NCBI GenBank assembly: GCA_020636405.1 | Contig: JACJXW010000004.1 | Location: 2,592,001 to 2,656,000 of the forward strand | DNA: 64,000 bases | DNA from: Lewinellaceae bacterium | GTDB taxonomy: Bacteria > Bacteroidota > Bacteroidia > Chitinophagales > Saprospiraceae | Reading direction: 5' to 3' | In this document: piece by piece, positions 36,461 through 46,700 of the stretch | How positions within the stretch are numbered: position 1 is the first letter of the stretch | How the letters are laid out: each line of letters opens with the position of its first letter | Position numbers and translations under genes: made by a program | The notes under the pieces: generated by a model | Told to the model about the DNA's origin: nothing | What the model saw: only the letters and a program-made list of their open reading frames with translations | Databases searched by the model: none

Positions 36461-38830
36461 ACCCATCCCCCCCTGCTCCGTCCGCTGAATGATCTCCTCC
36501 TGTAGCGCTGTCCCGATATCGTTGAAATAATCACTATACCCCGCTACCCGGACGATGAGCCCCTGGTGCAGCTCCGGATGTTTTTGAGCGTCCCTCAGGG
36601 TATCGGCGTCGACCACATTGAACTGGATATGGTGCCCATTCAGGCTGAAATAAGCCCGAATGAGGGCCGTGAGCTTTTCGTAGCTCCCTTCCTCCTCAAA
36701 GAACAGAGGGGAGAACTTCTGATTGAGCAGTGTTCCTCCGGTGCGCAGGTGGCCCAGTTTAGCAGCCGAAAGGACAACGGCGGTCGGCCCCTGCCGGTCG
36801 GCGCCCTGTACCGGGGAAATGCCTTCGGACAATGGCTTGCCAGCCCCTCGCCCATCGGGGGTGGCGCCGGTAACGCTTCCGAAATAAACATGAGAAGTGG
36901 TTGGAAGGAGGTTGATGCGGTGCACGCCCCCCCTGCTGTTGGGGTTTCCGGCGACGGCGTCGTGGAACAGGTCGAACACCCGGATGGCATGCCGGTCTGC
37001 CTTTTCATCGTCATTGCCATATTTGGGGCTGCAGTAAAGCAATTCATACTGCAGAGATTCAAACCCTTCGAAGTTGGCATCCAGGGCAGCCAGGAGTTCC
37101 GCCCAGGTAAACGTGCCCTTTTCATAAATGTGGAAGCTGATGGCCGCCAGCATATCGGTGATGCTACCCATGCCTACGCCTTGAATATAACTGGTATTGT
37201 AGCGGGCGCCTCCGGCGTTGTAGTCCTTCCCGTTCCGGATACAGTCTTCGATGAGCAGAGAAAGGAAGGGCGCCGGCAACTGTTGGGCAAAGATCTGCTC
37301 AATGAGGTTGTTGCCCCGGATCTTGATATCGGCGAAGTAACGGAGTTGCCGGGTAAAGGCTTCCATCAGGGCATCGAAAGTAGAGAAGGCGGCTGCCGGC
37401 TCAGCAGGCAACCCTACCTGCTCTCCCGTGCGAGGGTCCTTCCCGTCGTATAGGGTGAGCTCCAGGATCTTCGGCAGGTTGAAATACCCGGTCAGCCAGT
37501 AAGCCTCCGTGCCGAAGGCGCCGGCTTCCACGCAGCCGGAGGCGCCTCCCCGACGGGCGTCGGTAATATCCTTGCCCTGGCTCACCAGTTCCTGAACGAT
37601 GGCGTCGGTATTGAAACAGGAAGGTTGCCCAAACCCGGTGCGGATAATGTCCAGCGCTTTATGGATGAAGCGGTCCGGGTTTTCCCGGCTGATCTGTACC
37701 ATGGAACTGGGCTGCAGCAGCCGCATTTCCCGGATGACGTCCAACAGCAGATAAGATACCGCATTGACGCCATCAGAACCATCATCCTTCACCCCTCCGA
37801 GATTGATGAGGCAGAAGTCCGTGTAAGTGCTGCTCTCCTGAGCAGTAACCCCGATCTTGGGGGGCGCCGGGTGGTTGTTGAACTTCACCCAGAAGCAACA
37901 CAGCAGCTCAAAGGCCTTTTCTTCCGTAAGGCTCCCTTCATCGATCTGGTGCTGGTAAAGCGGGAAGAGGTGCTGGTCGAGCCGTCCGGGGTTGAAAGAG
38001 TCCCACGGATTGAGCTCGGTGATGACCCCCAGGTGGATGAACCAATAGTGCTGCAGCATCTCGTGGAAGGTTCGGGGCGCATGGGCGGGCACCCGCCGGC
38101 AGATAGCGGACATCGCCTGTAGTTCCCGCTTTCTGGTGATGCTTTTTTCCTTCTTGGCCAGTTGTTCCAGGGTTTCAGCATGGCGTACGGCATAGTGGAT
38201 AATGGCGTCGCAGCAGATGTCCATGGCCTTCAACTCTTCCAGTTTAGAGGGGGCATTCGGATCGCTATGCTCTTTGAGTTGTTCCATGCTTTGCCGGATC
38301 TCCTCCTTCAGTTGCAGGAAGCCGGTGTGGAAGAGCTTTTGGCCCAGCACCGTGTGCCCCGGCGCCCGCTGTTCCTGGAACTCGGTGAAAATGCCGGCCC
38401 GGTAGGCGGCGTGCCACTCCGGGGGCATGGCGGCCATGATGCGGCTGCGGTTGTCCCGGCCTTGCCAGAAGGGGATAATCTGCTGCTGATAGGCCTGCTT
38501 TACGGATCCCTCTACTTTGAAAGACACCTTTTCCCGGCTGTCCAGCACTTCCAGGTCCTGCAGGCTGTGCAGATTGATCTCGGGGTAAGTGGGTGTGGCC
38601 TTGGGCGCCGGCCCCCGTTCACCGACGATGAGTTCACCCTCATTGATGCAGATGTGCTTGTGGCGGAGCAGGTATTCGAAAGCCCGGGCTCGCTTCACGG
38701 GGGGCGACAAATTACGGCTGGCGGGGCTCTGGTAGAATTCGGTGATCAGTATTGCCCGCTCGGCAGTGATGTGCTCTACCGCTTGCAGGCTTTGGGTTCT
38801 GAGTTGATGGACGCGCTTGGTTAATTCCAT
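36458..38830 (-). CDS. hypD: Glycyl-radical enzyme, trans-4-hydroxyproline dehydratase (HypD)-like
   Basis: 790 residues from the ATG at 38830 (MELTKRVHQLRTQSLQAVEH), the usual length for this family. The active-site loop GGASGCVEAGAFGTEAYW puts the catalytic Cys at 433. The glycyl-radical loop LIVRVAGYSDYF puts the radical Gly at 764; from memory HypD has C434 and G765. FTEFQEQRAPGHTVLG, ESSTYTDFCLINLGG and YNTSYIQGVGMGSITD also look like HypD rather than pyruvate formate-lyase or CutC. The enzyme removes water from hydroxyproline to give pyrroline-5-carboxylate, in the cytoplasm without oxygen. The activase gene follows upstream. Final assignment needs a tree. Confidence 0.8.
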   Translation of the reverse strand: MELTKRVHQLRTQSLQAVEHITAERAILITEFYQSPASRNLSPPVKRARAFEYLLRHKHICINEGELIVGERGPAPKATPTYPEINLHSLQDLEVLDSREKVSFKVEGSVKQAYQQQIIPFWQGRDNRSRIMAAMPPEWHAAYRAGIFTEFQEQRAPGHTVLGQKLFHTGFLQLKEEIRQSMEQLKEHSDPNAPSKLEELKAMDICCDAIIHYAVRHAETLEQLAKKEKSITRKRELQAMSAICRRVPAHAPRTFHEMLQHYWFIHLGVITELNPWDSFNPGRLDQHLFPLYQHQIDEGSLTEEKAFELLCCFWVKFNNHPAPPKIGVTAQESSTYTDFCLINLGGVKDDGSDGVNAVSYLLLDVIREMRLLQPSSMVQISRENPDRFIHKALDIIRTGFGQPSCFNTDAIVQELVSQGKDITDARRGGASGCVEAGAFGTEAYWLTGYFNLPKILELTLYDGKDPRTGEQVGLPAEPAAAFSTFDALMEAFTRQLRYFADIKIRGNNLIEQIFAQQLPAPFLSLLIEDCIRNGKDYNAGGARYNTSYIQGVGMGSITDMLAAISFHIYEKGTFTWAELLAALDANFEGFESLQYELLYCSPKYGNDDEKADRHAIRVFDLFHDAVAGNPNSRGGVHRINLLPTTSHVYFGSVTGATPDGRGAGKPLSEGISPVQGADRQGPTAVVLSAAKLGHLRTGGTLLNQKFSPLFFEEEGSYEKLTALIRAYFSLNGHHIQFNVVDADTLRDAQKHPELHQGLIVRVAGYSDYFNDIGTALQEEIIQRTEQGGMG

Positions 38831-38880
38831 GGTTGCTGGCTTGTTTGTTACTTGTTGCTTGTTGGTGGAAGGGGATGCCG

Positions 38881-39678
38881 TTACCCGCCGATGAGGGCTT
38901 TGATCCCGGTATCTGCGAAGAATTGTTGCAGGGTGGCCATGCGTTCCCGGGAGGGCGGTTCCAGTTGGCCCATCTTCCACTCTATACCGCATCGCCCGTA
39001 TTTGGCGTCGATGGGGTGATAGGGCAGGAGGTTCAGCTGCCGGATGTTGTCCCGCCGGTTCTCCCGGAGGAAGCGATGGAGCCGTTCTAACTGTTCTTCC
39101 TCATCATTGTAACCGGGAATGACGGGTACTCTGGCCCAGATGTCCACACCACTGTCGGCGATCATCCGGAAGTTCTCCAGGATGAGGCGGTTGGAGGCTC
39201 CGGTGTAGAGGCGGTGTTTCTGGTCATTGAGGTGCTTGAGGTCGAACAGGAAGAGGTCGGTATATGGAATGATCCGGCGAAAAGCGGCCCGGGAGGCAAT
39301 GCCCGAGGTATCCACTGCCGTATGGATGCCCTGCTCCTGGCAGGCTTGGAGCAGGGCCAGCAAAAAGGGAGCTTGCATCAGCGGTTCTCCGCCCGAAAAG
39401 GTGACGCCGCCGCCGGACTGCTCCATGAAGATGCGTTCCCGCTCCACGAGTTCCATCACTTCCGATACCGAATACTGGCGCCCGACGGTTTCCTCCCGCT
39501 GGAATTCCTTCTCTCCTATACGTACTGTCTTGATCAACCGTTCCGGCCGCGGGGAGCGGCTCTCCGGGTTGTGGCACCACCAGCAGGAGAGGGGGCAGCC
39601 CTTGAAGAAAACCGTCAGGCGAATGCCCGGGCCGTCGTGGATGGCGTAGCGTTTGATGTCGAATATCAATCCTTTCAT
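38881..39678 (-). CDS. Compact glycyl-radical-enzyme activase (radical SAM)
   Basis: 265 residues from the ATG at 39678 (MKGLIFDIKRYAIHDGPGIR). The radical-SAM cluster motif is GCPLSCWWCHNPES (Cys 28, 32, 35), and SGGGVTFSGGEPLMQ binds SAM. Between the cluster and YSVSEVMELVERERIFMEQ there are only about 30 residues with no cysteines. It therefore lacks the two-cluster ferredoxin insert found in many activases of hydroxyproline and diol dehydratases, and resembles the shorter PFL-activase plan. Start and stop suggest an operon with the glycyl-radical enzyme 50 bases downstream. Confidence 0.88.
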   Translation of the reverse strand: MKGLIFDIKRYAIHDGPGIRLTVFFKGCPLSCWWCHNPESRSPRPERLIKTVRIGEKEFQREETVGRQYSVSEVMELVERERIFMEQSGGGVTFSGGEPLMQAPFLLALLQACQEQGIHTAVDTSGIASRAAFRRIIPYTDLFLFDLKHLNDQKHRLYTGASNRLILENFRMIADSGVDIWARVPVIPGYNDEEEQLERLHRFLRENRRDNIRQLNLLPYHPIDAKYGRCGIEWKMGQLEPPSRERMATLQQFFADTGIKALIGG

Positions 39679-40134
39679 AAATGAGTTTTTGCCCGGAAAA
39701 CCTGAATTCAAACAGCAGGGAACCCCGGAGAATTCGGATTTCCCGGATTTGCCAAGACTCTTGGGGAAAGAAGGGAGGGAATGTTACGACAAATAGAAGA
39801 TCCAGCACTCGTACAGGCGTTTACCGAGTTTGTTGTGGTGGAATTGGTATGTGAGCTGGTACATTCGCAAGGGCTAAAGGATTAACTGAACTTTGGGCCG
39901 TCCGGCGATGAAGGCGGAAATCGCAAATCGGAACGCGGAAAAGTAGGGCCTAACGCCCGTTTAGTGCCGTATTCCGAATATGCCTATCTCAGCAATTCAT
40001 TAACTGCTAAGGGTTTAGGTAAAGCCGGGCTGATTATGAGCTCATTGATTTGAAATGTTTTTTAGGGGCCTGAACTGTAACTGAAGTTGTCATATTGCCA
40101 ATTTACGACTATTCCAATAAAAGTACCACCTCTT
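39679..40134. other. Gene-free region between activase and WD40-caspase copy 2
   Basis: 456 bases. The only frame with a proper start is a 34-codon one at 39781-39885 (MLRQIEDPALVQAFTEF...), too short and motif-free to call. No promoter or terminator is evident. Confidence 0.4.
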
Positions 40135-43100
40135 TCATGAATTAATAATCTCCAACGCCTGCTCCAGCAATTGCTCCACCAGCTTGTCCAACTGTTCCAC
40201 CGTCCCTTTCACCTCCATATCCCCCAGGGGTTCCCGCCCCTGGAACACTTTGGCCCTGAGGGAAACCTTCCCCTTCTTCAGTTCGTAAAGCCCCTTGATG
40301 GAATAGGCGCCTTTGTACTCCGGCACATCCACGTAGATAAGGCTGGCGTTTGCGCCCCTGGCGGTGATCTCCTGCAGGTAGTTTTCGAGGTGGCGTCCGA
40401 GGTTTAGCACATCGTCGAAAGCGTTTATTTCCTGTAAGGTGTTGCGTACGAAGAGGGGTTTTACCTGGGCCACCGGTATTTCCACCTGGCTATTCACCAG
40501 GCCGATGTCAAAGCTTTCTCCTCCCAGCGGGAACGCCAGCATGGGCGTTTGAATACCGCCGATGGCCTCCGCCAGTTCGGGCACCTTATCACGGGAGTAT
40601 TGAAAGAGGCTCATAATGTCGATATACTGGCCTTCACGCAGGGCCAGCCCGCTCATACCCTGCAGCAGGCTGAAGGTAAGCAGCCCCTGGCCGTAGCGGC
40701 TGGCCTCGTAACTCACCTTGTCGGCTGCGCTGCCGGAGAGCACAAACACGCCGGTGCGCCCCTGCATGCGGTCGAGCGCCCGGATCTGTGAAGAGTTGAG
40801 GCTTCGGCTGGCCGACAAGAGGCTCTCGACAACCTTTCCGGAATTGCAGGCATCGAGTATCATGACCTGCTTTTGCGCTGGAATATCGGTCAGCCATTGG
40901 GTAAACTCCTCGGTGGAAATGGCATAGTTCGTGCGGATCGTCGGGTCGCTGAGGTCTTCGCTGGCAATATCCTTGGTAAGATAGTAGAATTGGGCCTTCT
41001 CGCTGCTGCCGTACGTCAGGCCGTGGCCGGAAAGATAGAGGATGAATACGTCTTCCGGACGGGCCTCCCGGGCAATGTTCAAAAATTGTGTTCTAATATT
41101 TTCCCTGGTAGAAACCGCCTGGGCCGCCCTGGTGTCCGTACTCAGCAAGAAGGCATGGATGTTTTCGGAAGAGAATAATGCCGCGCCGGCGGAGGACAAT
41201 GCCTCGTACATATCGGCGGCGTCCTTATCCGGATATTTCAGGTCCAGCCGTTCCCCGTTGTAATCGGCAGTGCCAATGGAAAGCACAAATAAGTGCGGAT
41301 CCCTTTCCGGCTGGAAGGAGGGGACGAATCCGGCTTCTTCCCCTTTTTCCTTGCCTTTGCTGTTCACCGGCCGATAGGAGAGCGTATAGGGCTGGCTTTT
41401 CAACCACCCTTCGGCGTTGTAGGCCCGAATGGTGATTTCATTGGCCTTGCCTTTCAACAGGTATTTTTCAAAACCGGCAAGATCGACTTTCAGGCTGGCC
41501 AGCCGGTTGGGGTTACCGTCTTCCAGGACTTCCTTCTGGTTGATGAAAAGGCTCACCTTGCCCAGGCCGCCCTTGCGTTCTTCGAGTTCAACAAAAAGCT
41601 GGTCCCCCTCGATACGAACTTTTACCTTGGGATACAGCTCTATGGCCCCCAAAGCATCTACATCCCGGATCAACCCTTCCTGAAGGCCGAGCAGGCGGGG
41701 TAGCAGGCCGGGTTCGTAATAGCGCTCTTTCAGCTGTTCCAGGTCGATCACCTCCAATCCGAGCACGTAATACAGCTGTTTTAAAGCCTCCGGAGAAGCG
41801 TCGAACAGGCCGGAAGAAGTGGTGACGACCCAATCTTCTTCCCCCAAAGAGATCAGGGTAGCAAGTTCTACCCCGGTGTAGAAGTCCCAGATGCGGGCGG
41901 TCTTGTCCCGGCTGCCGGTCAACAGGAAACGGCCTTGTGGGGACAGGGATAGGGAGGTGACGCCACTGGTATGGCCGAAGAAGCCCCGGTTGATCAGCCC
42001 CTGCCTGCGGTCGATGAGGTAGGTATTCCGGTCTTCACTGGCGGCAAGCAGGTAAAAGCCATCAGGGGTAAAAGCGATATCGTTGACGGCGTCCTTGAAA
42101 ACGGAGGATTCCAGAAGCTCTTCCCCTTGCCGGTTCCAGACTTTGAGCAGGTTGCCCCAGTCGCCGGTGGCCACCAGATTCCCATCGGAAGAAAAGGCGG
42201 CAGAGAAGATGTCCAATTCATGTCCGGGGAAAACGGCCAGGGGATCGCCATCGGCGGACCACAAACGGGGCTGGTTATCGCTGTTGGTGGAGAGGAAAGC
42301 CTGTCCGTCCGGAGCATATTCCAGGCAGGTGATGTAATTGCCGTCCCCCTCTATCCTTTTCCGGGCTTGTCCTTCCTGATCCCAAAGGATGATGTTGCCC
42401 TCTTCATCCCCGGTGAGTATCGTTTGCCCATCGGGTGAAAGGGCTGCGGCTCCGAGTGAGGCATCCGGCGTTTCAATGGACAGGATCGCTTCTCCATTCC
42501 GCTGGCGCAACACGGCTTGCCCGCCTTCGCCGGTGGTCAACAAATACTGCCCGTTGGAAGAGTAGCCGAGCCCGGACACCGGGCCGTTATTGCCGGCCAT
42601 CACCTTCATCTGCCCCAAAGCGGGCAGCCAGAGGCGGGCGGCCCCATCGTCGTTGCCGGTCACGAATGCTTTTCCATCGGGAGAGAAAGCTACGGATAAT
42701 ACCGAATGGGCGTACCCTTGGAAGGATTGGAGGCGTTCTCCCTCCAGCGTCCAGAGGTGAGCGGCCGTGTCGGGTCCGCCGCTCAGCAGGGCCGTGCCGT
42801 CCGGGGAAAATACTGCCTCGTTGAAGGAGGGCTCCTGGGAAATGGTATGGATCAGCTGGCCGTCCTGGCTCCAAACATTAATGGTGCCATCCAGGCTGCT
42901 GCTCAATATTTGGCCGCCCTCCGGAGAGAAATCCACGGATGCTATCATCTTGCTATGAGCGGGAACGTCCCACAACTTATCCCCTGGCCGGCTCCACAGC
43001 ATCAGCCGCCCCCCTTCGGTTCCGGCGGCGATCAACTGGCCGTCCGGAGAAAAGGCGACGGCCCGGATAGACTGGCTATCCTGCGTAACCTGCTTCACCA

Positions 43101-43668
43101 GTTGCCCCTTGTTGTCCAGCAATACCAGCAACGGGCCAACCGCCGAGAGGATATACTGTCCATCGTGGGAATAGGCGAGGCCGTGATAGGGTGCCGAATA
43201 GGCGGGCAAAGCCTGGATGAGCCGCCCCCTGAGGTCCCACATAAAGGCCATGCCATCGGTGCCCCCTGTGACGAAATGCTGCCCATCGGGAGAGAAGGCA
43301 ACACACCGTACCCAGCCAAGGTGGTTCTGGCAAGTTTGCAGCGGTTGCCCTTCCCGGGTCCAGAGTATAGCGGTGGCATCGTCGCTTGCCGTCACAACGT
43401 ACTGCCCGTCGGGAGAAAAAGCTGCATCGAAAATGTAGCCGGCATGCTTGCTGAACGTCACCAGTTCCTGTCCCTGGCGGTTCCACAGTTTGGCCGTGCG
43501 GTCGAGGCTTGCCGTTAGCACGTACTGTCCATCCGGGGAGAAGGCGACGGTAGTGATGTCGTCAGAATGGCCGACGGGGATGGTGAGTCGGGGGATCTGT
43601 GCGGGCGAAAGGATTCCCGGCAATAAAAGGCAGTTCACCCAGAGTAGCCTGAAAATCTTATTTTGCAC
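40135..43668 (-). CDS. Exported WD40-caspase (C14) protein, copy 2
   Basis: 1177 residues from a GTG at 43668, giving signal peptide NKIFRLLWVNCLLLPGILSP; a TTG at 43716 adds 16 residues and is less likely. WD40 blades (AFSPDGQYVLTASLDRTAKL, AFSPDGQHFVTGGTDGMAFM) span about 25-610. The shared linker follows (SGLFDASPEALKQLYY, LKERYYEPGLLPRLLG). The caspase domain has His in ILYLSGHGLTYG (near 880) and Cys in MILDACNSGKVVE (near 941). The common C-terminal domain (KPLFVRNTLQEI, IYVDVPEYKGAYSIKGLY) ends the protein. The stop of the upstream copy 3 is almost contiguous, so the two may form one operon. Confidence 0.9.
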   Translation of the reverse strand: MQNKIFRLLWVNCLLLPGILSPAQIPRLTIPVGHSDDITTVAFSPDGQYVLTASLDRTAKLWNRQGQELVTFSKHAGYIFDAAFSPDGQYVVTASDDATAILWTREGQPLQTCQNHLGWVRCVAFSPDGQHFVTGGTDGMAFMWDLRGRLIQALPAYSAPYHGLAYSHDGQYILSAVGPLLVLLDNKGQLVKQVTQDSQSIRAVAFSPDGQLIAAGTEGGRLMLWSRPGDKLWDVPAHSKMIASVDFSPEGGQILSSSLDGTINVWSQDGQLIHTISQEPSFNEAVFSPDGTALLSGGPDTAAHLWTLEGERLQSFQGYAHSVLSVAFSPDGKAFVTGNDDGAARLWLPALGQMKVMAGNNGPVSGLGYSSNGQYLLTTGEGGQAVLRQRNGEAILSIETPDASLGAAALSPDGQTILTGDEEGNIILWDQEGQARKRIEGDGNYITCLEYAPDGQAFLSTNSDNQPRLWSADGDPLAVFPGHELDIFSAAFSSDGNLVATGDWGNLLKVWNRQGEELLESSVFKDAVNDIAFTPDGFYLLAASEDRNTYLIDRRQGLINRGFFGHTSGVTSLSLSPQGRFLLTGSRDKTARIWDFYTGVELATLISLGEEDWVVTTSSGLFDASPEALKQLYYVLGLEVIDLEQLKERYYEPGLLPRLLGLQEGLIRDVDALGAIELYPKVKVRIEGDQLFVELEERKGGLGKVSLFINQKEVLEDGNPNRLASLKVDLAGFEKYLLKGKANEITIRAYNAEGWLKSQPYTLSYRPVNSKGKEKGEEAGFVPSFQPERDPHLFVLSIGTADYNGERLDLKYPDKDAADMYEALSSAGAALFSSENIHAFLLSTDTRAAQAVSTRENIRTQFLNIAREARPEDVFILYLSGHGLTYGSSEKAQFYYLTKDIASEDLSDPTIRTNYAISTEEFTQWLTDIPAQKQVMILDACNSGKVVESLLSASRSLNSSQIRALDRMQGRTGVFVLSGSAADKVSYEASRYGQGLLTFSLLQGMSGLALREGQYIDIMSLFQYSRDKVPELAEAIGGIQTPMLAFPLGGESFDIGLVNSQVEIPVAQVKPLFVRNTLQEINAFDDVLNLGRHLENYLQEITARGANASLIYVDVPEYKGAYSIKGLYELKKGKVSLRAKVFQGREPLGDMEVKGTVEQLDKLVEQLLEQALEIINS

Positions 43669-43716
43669 GTAGGGATGGATTTTGAATGTAGCCAAAGGTA
43701 CGAAGTTCCCGGTCAA

Positions 43717-46700
43717 CTATTTCTTCTCTCTTTGGCTATTCAGCCTGCTTAATGCCTCCATCATGATTGCGTCCACTAGTTCCGGCAGCGTACGCTTTTT
43801 TCCGGAAATCTGAAACGGCTCACCCACCGGAAATTCACCCCGGTAGAGGCGCCCGCGTAAGTTTACAACCTCGTCTCTAACCTGGTACAGCCCCCGAACG
43901 GTATAGGCATTGGGAAATTGTGGGATATCGACATAGATCAGCTCGGCTGCGGCCCCTTTGGTGGAGATATCCTGGAATTGGCCCTCCAACTGGGCGGTGA
44001 GCCCCAGGTGGTCGGACAGCAGGTCCTCATCAAGGAATATATTGCGCACAAAGACGGGTTTCCGGGGCGCTAACGGGATCTTGACCTGCTCATTGACAAT
44101 GCCAATATCGATACTGCCGCTGCGTGGCGTCAGCATGGTGGGCGTTTGGACCCCGCCAATGTCTTTAGCCAATTCCGGCACCCGGTCGCGGGCATATTCG
44201 AAGAGTTGGACGACATCGAGATACTTACCTGCCCGCAGCTTCATCCCACTCATTCCCTCCAGAATACTATAAGTGAGCAACCCCTGCCCGTACTGGCTGG
44301 CCTCGTAGCTCACCTTGTCGGCTGCAGAGCCGGCAAGGACAAACATGCCGGTGCGGTCCTTCATGCGGTCGAGGGCGCGGATCTGGGTAGAATTCAGGTT
44401 TTTGGTGCCGGTGTCCAGGGTTTCTACCACTTTGCCGGAGTTACAGGCATCGATGATCATGACCTGCTTCTGGGCAGGGATGTCGTTGATCCATTTGGTC
44501 AGCTCGGTGGTGGAGATGGTGCGGTTTTTTCGTATGCCGTCGTCACTGAGGTCTTCGGAAGCGATCTCCTGGGTGAGGTAATAGAACTGTGCCCGGTCGG
44601 CATCGCCGTAGGTGACGCCATGGCCGGAGAGGTACACCACGAGGATGTCTTCGGCCTTTGCCGCTTTTTTGAAATCTTCGAAAGCAGCTCTGATATTGGC
44701 CTTGGACGGATGCATACTCAGCGCTGTGGTATCGGTAGTGAACAACCGGACCACCACGCTATCTACCCCAAAGAGCTGGCTGCCGGCCTGCTGAATAGCC
44801 TGTGCCATGGCTGCGGCGTCCTTACCCGGAAATTTAAGATCCAGTTTCGTGCCGGCGTAGTTGGCGGTGCCGATGATGACGGCGTAGAGGGCAGGGTCGC
44901 TGATGGGTTGGAAATTAAAAGACGGGGCGGAATCGTTCCCTCCTCCTTTGGCGCGGGCGAAGCGAGGGCGATAGGATACCGTGTGCTCCGGGCTTTTCAG
45001 CCAGCCGGCTTCGTTGTAAGCTCGCACGGAGATGTTGTTGAGGCTGTCCTGAAGAAAGAAACGGCTGAAGGTTGCGAGTTCGATCGTCATAGAAGTATCT
45101 CGAATGCGTTGATATCCCTCCGGCCGGTTGGCATCCGGAATGACCTCCTTGCCGTTGATGAAGACGCTGGTTTGGCCAATACCTCCATTGCGGGGTGTGA
45201 GTCCGATCTTCAGGAGATGCGCCTGGGTGTCCAGGTGAAGGGTAACGATAGGGTAGAGGGCGACGGTATCGAAGCCTTCCACGGAGCGGATGGGGTCGTC
45301 GGAAAAGCCGAGTAGCTTATCCAGCAGATTGGGTTCGTAGTAGCGCTCCTTGAGCTGTTCCAGTTCGATCACCTCTCTGCCGAAGGAAAAATACATCCGT
45401 TCCATTGCTCCCGGGCTGGCATCGAACAGGCCGTTGGGCGTAATGCATACCCAATTCTTATCGCCATCCGTGAGGATAGTAGCCAGTTCCTCGCCGCTTT
45501 CCAGCTCCCACAGCCGGGCCCCGTCGTTACTTGCGGTCAGTGCAAAACGGTTGTCTTTGGAAATAGCGGTGGAGTTCAAGGAGCCCGTGTGCCCTCCTTT
45601 CAGTTCCCGGATCAAACTACCGTCCAGGCCTCGCCATTGAGCAGATCCATCACCAAGGCCGAAAAGGATGGATCGTTCATCGGGAGCAAAGGCGGCGACA
45701 TGGCCGTCCGTGTAAAAATAGAAACTGTCAGGCGGGGTAATGTCGCCCACGCCTTTTTTATACAGGAAGGCAATAGAACCCCGGTCCTCCCCATCGCCCA
45801 ACAGCAGGAAATTGCCCTTGGAGGAGAGCCGTTGATAGCTTTCCCCATTTTGCCATACGTTTCTGAAGTCGATCTTTTGTTCGTGCCCGGAAAGCCCCCA
45901 AACCGTAGCAGACACCTTGCTGCCGCTCTCATCGGATGAATCGGTATCATTGCTACTGATGGTGTATAAGCTTTGCCCATCATCAGAAAAACGGAGGTTT
46001 TTCCATTTATCAGCATCCAGCTCCTGTATTAATTCGCCCTTCAGGTTACGCAGCAGGTAAACGCCTTTACCATCTATGGCCAAGGACAGGGACATCTGGC
46101 CATCGGCAGAGAAGGAAAGGAAGAACTCCTTCTCAGAATAAACGGGCTCTAGCTGATGTTGGCTTTCCATATCCCAATAGATATTCCGGAAGGAATTGTC
46201 CTCGTACAAAATGGTGCTCAGGAACAGATGTCCGCCTGGTTTAAATCCGGCATATAGCCCCGGAGGTTGTTTGTAGGTTATTTCCTGCAGCAAGGCCCCC
46301 TCCATGTTCCAAACTTTGGCGGTTCCGGAATAGTCGCCAGGGGTATGGGTAAGGAGGCGTTGCCCATCGAAAGAGAAGTCGGCGCTACTGTGCGGTGTAG
46401 CAAAGGCCACCTTTTCGTTTCCCTGAAGATCTATTATCCTGATCGTATCCTCCTGTCCGGCAATGAGGATGAACTTACCATTGCCGTAAGGGCAGGAGGT
46501 ACAGGCCGGAGCAAATCCCAGGCTCTTCCAGCCAGGTTCCTGAAAAACCTGCTGTTCTTCGCTCCTCAGGTTGAACAGGCGGATGGAACCATCTTCCTGG
46601 CCAGTGAGGAGGGCCGGGCCGTTCCAGGACGGGCAATCCGGGCAGGCCGGAGCAAAATGAACGGCCGAAAGCCCTGGCAGTTCCAGGTTTAATGCCGCTT

